NCBI GenBank assembly: GCA_023213395.1
Contig: CM041465.1
Span: 121,279,741-121,343,740 of the forward strand
DNA from: Cycas panzhihuaensis
Taxonomy: Eukaryota > Cycadophyta
DNA length: 64,000 nucleotides
Direction: 5' to 3'
Shown here piece after piece: positions 57,030 to 64,000 of the stretch. The translations under genes and the position numbers were made by a program. Under the pieces are notes generated by a model, which saw only the letters and a list, made by a program, of their open reading frames with translations, made no database searches and was not told where the DNA came from. Positions within the stretch are counted from its first letter, which is position 1, and each line of letters begins with the position of its first letter.

Positions 57030-60000
57030 TAGATTATCTTTGAATTCTTGCTTTGAAACGAAGCTCTGATACCACTTGAAGCGCCTTGTTACCACTTGAA
57101 GCAATATGATATTACGGAAAACACTTTGCGCAATAAATCAAAGATGAGGCAAGCAAAATAAAGGAGAATTGCTTCAAAAGCATAGCTAAAGTCTAATAAT
57201 AAGGCTATGATACTTCTTCCAAAAGGCTGAAAAAATACTGATAAGTAGGGTGAGGATAAATGCTGGAATAAATCTTACTAGTGCTACCCTCTTCAAGGCA
57301 AGGTTTCCTCCAAAAGTACAGCCTTAAAGACGATAGAATAACAGCCTTAAGTTTGAGATTATTGTAGTCCAAACTTAGTTTTGAGATGCCTAGGAATGGG
57401 GTTAAATAACCCTATACATAGGTGGTCAAATAGGCATGAAGAAACTCTCCAACTTTAAGATGGAAGCCTGCCAGAAGGAATGCTAGAAGTCTGCTAGAAT
57501 GGGAGTTACTCTTAATAGTACTAAGTCAGCCAGAGTATAGGCTTTGAAGTCTGTCAAACTGGGGGTCAATTTGCTCACAACATACATCTTTTTCTGGAGG
57601 AACTCTCCTTTGGTTGAAGCCTCCATAGACTGTCCCTTCAACTGCTCTCTGACTTCCTCAAACTTACTCTAATACCATGAAGATAAAAAGAGAAAATGAT
57701 TGATTATCTATGAAGTGGAGGAACATAAATATAAGAAAAGACCCTTTGCATGAATGACAAGTGTCCTGCATGCATAAAGAAGGGAAATGACACATGACCC
57801 TTAATTATCTGAAGTTACATAATGTAGCATTCCAAAATATGGTCAAAACTATACCATGTGACCATTCAAATCAAAGGTCTTTGACTGAGGATTCCAACTA
57901 GATTATCTTCGAATTCTGACTTTGAAACGAAGCTCTGATACCACTTGAAGCGCCTTGTTACCACTTGAAGCAATCTGATATTATGGATAGCACTTTGCGC
58001 AATAAATAGAAGATGAGGCAAGCAAAATAAAGGAGAATTGCTTCGAAAGCATAGCTAAAGTCTAATAATAATGCAATGATACTTCTTCTAAAAGGCTGAA
58101 AAAATACTGATAAGTAGGGTGAGGATAAATGCTGGAATAAATCTTACTAGTCCTACCCTCTTCAAGGCAAGGTTTCCTCCAAAAGTACAGCCTTAAAGAC
58201 GATAGAATAATAGCCCTAAGGCTAAGATTATTGCAGTCCAAACTTAGTTCTGAGATGCCTAGGAATGGGGTTAAATAACCCTATACATAGGTGGTCAAAT
58301 AGGCATGAAGAAACTCACCAACTTTAAGATGGAAGCCTGCCACAAGGAATGCTAGAAGTTGGCCAGAATGGGAGTTACTCTTAATAGTACTAAGTCAACC
58401 AGAGTATAGGCTTTGAAGTCGGCCAAACTGGGGGTCAATTTGCTCACAACATACATCTTTTTCTGGAGGAACTCTCCTTTGGTTGAAGCCTCCATAGACT
58501 GGTCCTTCAACTGCTCTCTGACTTCCTCAAACTTACTCTAATACCATGAAGATAAAAAGAGAAAATGATTGATTATCTATGAAGTGGAGGAACATAAATA
58601 TAAGAAAAGACCCTTTGCATGAATGACAAGTGTCTTGCATGCATAAAGAAGGGAAATGACACATGACCCTTAATTATCTAAAGTTACATAATGTAGCATT
58701 CCAAAATATGGTCAAAACTATACCATGTGACCATTCAAATCAAAGGTCTTTGAACGAGGATTCCAACTAGATTATCTTTGAATTCCAACTTTGAAACGAA
58801 GCTCTGATATCGCTTGAAGCGCCTTGTTACCACTTGAAGTAATCTGATATTATAGACAACACTTTGCACAATAAATCAAAGATGAGGCAAGCAAAATAAG
58901 GGAGAACTGCTTCAAAAGCATAGCTAAAGTCTAATAATAAGGCAATGATACTTCTTCCAAAAGGCTGGAAAAATACTGATAAGTAGGGTGAGGATAAATG
59001 CTGGAATAAATCTTACTAGTGCTACCCTCTTCAAGGCGAGGTTTCCTCCAACAGTACAGCCTTAAAGAGGATAGAATAATAGCCCTAAGGCTGAGATTAT
59101 TGCAGTCCAAACTTAGTTCTGAGATGCCTAGGAATGGGGTTAAATAACCCTATACATAGGTGGTCAAATAGGCATGAAGAAACTCGCGAACTTTAAGATG
59201 GAAGCCTGCCAGAAGGAATGCTAGAAGTCAGCCAGAATGGGAGTTACTCTTAATAGTACTAAGTTGGCCAGAGTGTAGGCTTTGAAGTCGGCCAAACTGG
59301 GGGTCAATTTGCTCACAACATACATCTTTTTCTGGAGGAACTCTCCTTTGGTTGAAGCCTCCATAGACTGTCCCTTCAACTGCTCTCTGACTTCCTCAAA
59401 CTTACTCTAATACCATGAAGATAAAAAGAGAAAATGATTGATTATCTATGCAGTGGAGGAACATAAATATAAGAAAAGACCCTTTGCATGAATGACAAGT
59501 GTCTTGCATGCATAAAGAAGGGAAATGACACATGACCCTTAATTATCTAAAGTTACATAATGTAGCATTCCAAAATATGGTCTAAACTATACCATGTGAC
59601 CATTCAAATCAAAGGTCTTTGAACGAGGATTCCAACTAGATTATCTTTGAATTCCAACTTTGAAACGAAGCTCTGATATCGCTTGAAGCGCCTTGTTACC
59701 ACTTGAAGCAATCTGATATTATAGACAACACTTTGCACAATAAATCGAAGATGAGGCAAGCAAAATAAGGGAGAATTGCTTCAAAAGCATAGCTAAAGTC
59801 TAATAATAAGGCAATGATACTTCTTCCAAAAGGCTGGAAAAATACTGATAAGTAGGGTGAGGATAAATGCTGGAATAAATCTTACTAGTGCTACCCTCTT
59901 CAAGGCGAGGTTTCCTCCAAAAGTACAGCCTTAAAGACGATAGAATAGCAGGCCTAAGGCTGAGATTATTGCAGTCCAAACTTAGTTCTGAGATGCCTAG

Positions 60001-61354
60001 GAATGGGGTTAAATAACCCTATACATAGGTGGTCAAATAGGCATGAAGAAACTCACCAACTTTAAGATGGAAGCCTGCCAGAAGGAATGCTAGAAGTTGG
60101 CCAAAATGGGAGTTACTCTTAATAGTACTAAGTCGGCTAGAGTGTAGGCTTTGAAGTCGACCAAACTGGGGGTCAATTTGCTCACAACATACATCTTTCT
60201 CTGGAGGAACTCTCCTTTGGTTGAAGCCTCCATAGACTGACCCTTCAACTGCTCTCCGACTTCTTCAAACTTACTCTAATACCATGAAGATAAAAAGAGA
60301 AAATGATTGATTATCTATGAAGTGGAGGAACATAAATATAAGAAAAGACCCTTTGCATGAATGACAAGTGTCTTACATGCATAAAGAAGGGAAATGACAC
60401 ATGACCCTTAATTATCTAAAGTTACATAATGTAGCATTCCAAAATATGGTCAAAACTATACCATGTGACCATTCAAATCAAAGGTCTTTGAATGAGGATT
60501 CCAACTAGATTATCTTTGAATTTCGGCTTTGAAACGAAGCTCTGATACCACTTGAAGCAATCTGATATTACGGACAACACTTTGCGCAATAAATCTAAGA
60601 TGAGGCAAGCAAAATAAAGGAGAATTGCTTCAAAAGCATAGCTAAAGTCTAATAATAAGGCAACGATACTTCTTCCAAAAGGCTGAAAAAATACTGATAA
60701 GTAGGGTGAGGATAAATGTTGGAATAAATCTTACTAGTGCTACCCTCTTCAAGGCGAGCTTTCCTCCAAAAGTACAGCCTTAAAGACGATAGAATAACAG
60801 CCCTAAGGCTGAGATTGTTGCAGTCCAAACTTAGTTCTAAGATGCTTAGGAACGGGGTTAAATAACCCTATACATAGGTGGTCAAATAGGCATGAAGAAA
60901 CTCGCCAACTTTTAGATGGAAGCCTGCGAATAGGAATGCTAGAAGTTGGCCAGACTGGGAGTTACTCTTAATAGTACTAAGTCGGCCAGAGTATAGGCTT
61001 TGAAGTCGGCCAAACTGGGGGTCAATTTGCTCACAACAAACATCTTTCTTTGGAGGAACTCTCCTTTGGTTGAAGCCTCCATGGACTACCGCTTCAACTG
61101 CTCTCTGACTTCCTCAAACTTACTCTAATACCATGAAGATAAAAAGAGAAAATGATTGATTATCTATGAAGTGGAGGAACATAAATATAAGAAAAGACCC
61201 TTTGCATGAATGACAAGTGTCCTGCATGCATAAAGAAGGGAAATGACACATGACCCTTAGTTATCTAAAGTTACATAATGTAGCATTCCAAAATATGGTC
61301 AAAACTATACCATGCGACCATTCAAATCAAATGTCTTTGAACGAGGATTCCAAC
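57030..61354. repeat. 869-bp tandem array, five chimeric units
   Basis: Units start at 57030, 57899, 58768, 59637 and 60506. The first four are exactly 869 bp and the fifth is 849 bp because of a 20-bp deletion between two CTTGAAGC repeats. Each unit joins, in order, the RLG-9 leader end and primer site, a whole RLG-9 LTR, the RLC-6 leader and primer site, most of the RLC-6 LTR, and the first about 76 bp of the solo LTR. The junction ATTCCAAC|TAGATTATCTT is the same in all copies. LTR copies lie at 57077-57582, 57946-58451, 58815-59320, 59684-60189 and 60553-61038. Confidence 0.95.
57077..57582 (-). repeat. 5' LTR of RLG-9 (first copy in the array)
   Basis: 506 bp. The minus strand begins TGTTGTGAGC and ends GGCGCTTCA. 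It is followed by the TACAT target duplicate (57583-57587) and RLC-6 leader. Confidence 0.92.
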
Positions 61355-61888
61355 AGTTCAGATGAAAGTTAATTTTGACATCTATATCAAAAGTTATGGC
61401 CGTTTAAAGTTTTCAGTCTGCTAGATTTTGAAGAAGTTCTGGCTGACTTCTATTTGAGTAGTATTAAGGAGAATATCACCTAGTTTGGCCGACTTCTATT
61501 CTTAGTATTTTGATCAATATAAATAGGAAGTTTGGGCCACACCCCAAGCCATCATTTGGAGATTCCTTTGGCTATATATTTTCGGTTCTGGAGTTGCAAT
61601 TATCTCTCCCATTTGGGGGTTGCAGTTTGGAGGGTTCTTCCCCTCAAAGAGGGAAGCTCACTTCTTTAGGAAAAACTGGTATTTTGATGTAATTTCACTC
61701 TATTTTTGGTATTATTTACTTCTGTGGATTCTGTAATCGCTGTTCCTTGTTCATTTTTCTATTGAAAAGCATCTAGTTATTGCTTTTCTGTGGATTAGTA
61801 TCTGTATTTTTGAGGAAAATTGCTATAACAGTAGAACTAGATCACTACACATAAGTTATAAACATAGGAACAAACATTATTGCTAGCA
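61134..61888 (-). repeat. 5' LTR of RLC-6, split by a solo LTR
   Basis: RLC-6 LTR sequence at 61134-61278 and 61855-61888, about 180 bp without the insertion. Plus-strand ends TGAAGATAAA and GCTAGCA. The mutated primer-site complement ACTCTAATACCA lies just before it. Partial copies of this LTR recur in each 869-bp unit (for example 57678-57822). Confidence 0.88.
61279..61849. mobile_element. Solo LTR, 571 bp
   Basis: Starts TGTAGCATTCC and ends GATCACTACA (TG...CA), flanked by a perfect CATAA duplication (61274-61278, 61850-61854). TATA context CAATATAAATAGG near 61515-61527 suggests plus-strand transcription. No internal element sequence is present, so it probably formed by LTR-LTR recombination. 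Its first about 76 bp are present in every 869-bp unit, showing it was there before amplification. Confidence 0.9.
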
Positions 61889-61893
61889 TAAAT

Positions 61894-62930
61894 TACATTG
61901 GAAGGATAGAGGATAAACCTCATAAGATTCATGCATCCAATAATCCACAATTTTTTTTGAACTTTCTCTGTCGAATGAGTTATCAAGATGCAATTCTCCA
62001 TAATGATTGGGTTCATATTCATGTGGATTATTCATGTTAGATGTTTCTTCTATTGCATGATACAAGTTGGTTTCTTGAACGTCAACGACATGCCATCACT
62101 AGAGATGGTCGTGCTTGAAGCATAATCTGGAATCATTTCGATTGAGTACTTCCCCTTCCCAAGCGTAGGAAGTACTATTTCGCTTCCGCCATCTGTTGAT
62201 GTAAATGTTGCATCTCTCCAAGTCTAGAGACATTCAGTTTTATACAACCATGGGCACCCTAACAGTGTTAGATAAGGCACTATTCCTTTCACGATCTCCA
62301 CTATAGTGAAATCTATTAGAACGACAATGTTGGCTACATCCACCTTCATGTTAGGCAATTGTCTCACAGGATTTACCAAGAACTTGTTAGCCAATTTTAA
62401 TGAATAAATTATGGCCTTTAATTTTGGATTTCCTAGCTTTTTTCACATTGTTGTTGGTAGCACATTGACTGTAACTCCCCCATCAACAGTTGCCCCATGA
62501 ATTATTTCTCCCATGATAGTGATAGTGATTGTAGGGTCAAGGTCAAAAGAAGGCATTGCTTTTTTCAAGCTTTTGATTGATTCATTATGTTGCAAGATGC
62601 CCATTTTGATCCATTCAATGACTTGCTGTAGTGGAATGGTCAATTGCAATTGTTTCACTAAATTTCCCATCAATGACAACATTCTTGGTATGCCTTTCAT
62701 TGGTTAACCTTAACTCCTTTGCTTGGACTACAAGTGGTTGTTGTGGTGTTTCACAGATTGTTGATTACTTTACCTTGGGTTTGTTTTTTCTTGTATACAC
62801 ATACTTCATTATGGGTTTGCATATAGATAATTTCTTCTCTTCTTCTTTCTTTGTCGCTTATTCCAAAGCTTTTTTCGCTACTTTTAAGTTGTCTATTTTA
62901 ATTTTAGAGTTAGGGTAGTCATCTACTACA
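61894..62930 (-). pseudogene. Gypsy retropepsin region (RLG-5)
   Basis: Read leftward: LVKQLQLTIPLQQVIEWIKM, MGEIIHGATVDGGVTVNVLP (retropepsin Asp codon 62482-62484; the xxDGGxxVNVLP pattern is that of gypsy proteases), then NMKVDVANIVVLIDFTIV, PYLTLLGCPWLYKT (the ...LGRPWL block of gypsy PR), and a tail with YHAIEETSN and HEYEPNHYGELHLD. It continues in frame into 17636-17287 when RLC-6 is removed. A few stops are present. RT is not in the window. Confidence 0.82.
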
Positions 62931-64000
62931 TTCTCCTTCCCCTTTTCTTTACTCATCATTTGTAATTTCACATTCTTGCTTGATTTGGGACTATACCCAT
63001 GAGGTTTGTTACTTTGGCGTTCGTTTTACAGTCCTCCATGCGATGATTTCCTAGTTCACAATCTTTGCATATGAAGGGGCATTGTTTGTGTGCTTTGGTT
63101 GTTGAGCATTCTAACTTCCAATCGCTGAACTCAAGGCACACTAGGCATCTTCCAAATGGATGCCTTCATCTTAGAGGTCTATGGTGCGCTTCTAAGAATG
63201 TACAGATGCTTAGTTGATTTAGAACCTCTTCTCCTACCTCTTCTTCTATAATTTCTTCCTTTAGAACTGAAAAAGCTTTCATGTCGTGGGTGCCCACATC
63301 ATGTATGTGGCACCATTTATCCTATTTCCTCATGGAATTGTTTTTGGGTTGAGTTCACACTCCTCTATAGAAAGGAAATCCTCTTCACAAATGTGGCATC
63401 ATTTGTCTACTCAAGTTTCTCATTTGCTTTCATTTTTAATCATGCCACTTCTTTTCTAAGGGCTTCTACCTTAGATTCTTCCCTTTCTTTCCCCACTTGG
63501 AAGAGTTGTTAATTTTTTTGTTTCCGCTTTATTTCTTAAAGCTCATCTTGTAATGTAAATAATAACAAATCGTGCCCTCTCATTTGGGCATCCATTTGTG
63601 CTTCAAAACCTAATGCCAATTCTTGGACATTCTGAAAAGATTTCAATGGGTGTGTTTGTATCGCTCACCTCAAATTTTCATTCAATCCTCTAACAAAATA
63701 ATATTTCATATTATAATCTGTCACCTTTTCATTTGTCATATTAGTCACTGTGATTTTCATGTGACTCATGTAAGTCAACACTAACTCTCTAGGTTCTTCG
63801 TATCATGCTAATGGTACTCCTTATATTGTGCATGCAAATCGGGCCTTAGTCTCATCTTTGTCTGTAATTTTTCTCACATTCACCAAATTTTGAATAAATA
63901 TACATGCTTAGTGGCACCTAATGTGTTATTAAGAATTAATTTCCCAAACTCCTTTAAGTCCCCCATCTTTGGAGAATCCAGTAGTGCAATTTGTATATGT
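62931..64000 (-). pseudogene. Gypsy gag, zinc knuckle and capsid region (RLG-5)
   Basis: The minus strand shows a Cys-rich segment GRCLVCLEFSDWKLEC then FICKDCELGNHRMEDCKTN. A C-x2-C-x4-H-x4-C knuckle maps to 63019-63060 and an extra upstream Cys to 63067-63069. Further right (upstream) are capsid-like helical pieces: SFQNVQELALGFEAQMDAQM, a coiled-coil-like Lys/Glu-rich stretch (63420-63560), and GKLILNNTLGATKHVYLF near the window end. Many stops. The gene start lies beyond 64000. Confidence 0.72.

Larger units (their letters stand above)
36725..57582 (-). mobile_element. Ty3/gypsy chromodomain element RLG-9, containing RLC-10
   Basis: Minus-strand gypsy element (order PR-RT-RNaseH-INT, then a chromodomain). 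The left 3' LTR is split by RLC-10 (36725-37098 and 52344-52480). The right 5' LTR is 57077-57582 (506 bp). TACAT (36720-36724 and 57583-57587) is a perfect target duplication. The primer site complement GCTCTGATACCA (57063-57074) abuts the 5' LTR. The purine tract complement AGTCCCTCCCCTC follows the 3' LTR. The C-terminal chromodomain places it among plant chromoviruses, whose chromodomain is thought to guide integration into heterochromatin. Confidence 0.92.
17637..61888 (-). mobile_element. Ty1/copia RLC-6, outer element hosting five insertions
   Basis: Minus-strand copia element with short LTRs (17637-17821 left, 61134-61888 right, interrupted by the solo LTR). A perfect TAAAT target duplication (17632-17636, 61889-61893) flanks it. 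Its own sequence is at 17637-21266, 35861-36724 and 57588-61888; the rest is nested insertions (RLC-7 with RLC-8, RLG-9 with RLC-10 and RLC-11, the solo LTR) plus the 869-bp array. The two LTRs differ by about a fifth, making it the oldest datable insertion here. Its gag and pol are distinct from the RLC-2/-7/-8/-10/-11 family. Confidence 0.9.

Noticed and set aside
57030-61354. The array as a CRISPR-like or multi-copy gene cluster
   Set aside because: Units are 869 bp, contain recognisable LTR sequence and no open genes. There are no short direct repeats with unique spacers.
62631-62918. Plus-strand 95-codon frame with a membrane-like segment
   Set aside because: Antisense shadow of the RLG-5 retropepsin region.

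Overview
The window is intergenic DNA of a large-genome plant, probably a gymnosperm or similar, though the species cannot be told from the sequence. I found no cellular protein gene, rRNA or tRNA gene. Nearly every base belongs to LTR retrotransposons of the Ty1/copia (RLC) and Ty3/gypsy (RLG) groups, inserted into one another. Plant origin is inferred from the copia domain order gag-PR-INT-RT-RNaseH, the plant-type initiator-Met primer sites (TGGTATCAGAGC), a gypsy chromodomain element, and AT-rich nested DNA. All coding regions are decayed, with stops, frameshifts and lost catalytic residues. Element names below are mine.

Left block, 1-17276. RLC-1 (548-8348, +) has near-identical 364-bp LTRs and a CAAAT target duplication. 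It sits inside the reverse transcriptase of RLC-2 (minus strand, 1-547 and 8354-14320, running off the left edge). RLC-2 also carries a 0.76-kb insert with tandem repeats (9576-10335) in its integrase, and it is itself inserted in the gag of RLC-3 (+, 14321-15966). A gypsy-like 3' end and LTR (RLG-4, 15967-17276) follows.

Right block, 17287-64000. A minus-strand gypsy gag-protease gene (RLG-5) is split by RLC-6 (17637-61888, TSD TAAAT), so its two halves lie 44 kb apart. RLC-6 contains RLC-7 (21267-35855, TSD CTTCT), which contains RLC-8 (26426-34210). RLC-6 also contains the chromodomain gypsy element RLG-9 (36725-57582, TSD TACAT), which contains RLC-10 (37099-52338, TSD GAAAC), which contains RLC-11 (40906-48376, TSD GAACA). 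A solo LTR (61279-61849, TSD CATAA) lies in the right LTR of RLC-6. LTR divergence follows nesting depth by eye: RLC-6 about 20 %, RLC-7 about 9 %, RLC-8 about 8 %, RLC-10 about 5 %, RLC-11 about 2 %, RLC-1 about 0.5 %.

The least ordinary features are these. (i) A five-unit tandem array of exact 869-bp period (57030-61354) is built from a fused RLG-9 LTR, RLC-6 leader and LTR, and the solo-LTR start. (ii) The LTRs of one copia family carry a row of perfect inverted repeats upstream of the TATA box. (iii) A conserved leader hairpin with a palindromic loop lies about 330-350 nt before gag in five elements and resembles a retroviral dimerisation signal. (iv) The leaders of the same five elements each hold an apparently unrelated cassette of about 0.4-1 kb. 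Percentages and homologies were judged by eye, without alignment software.
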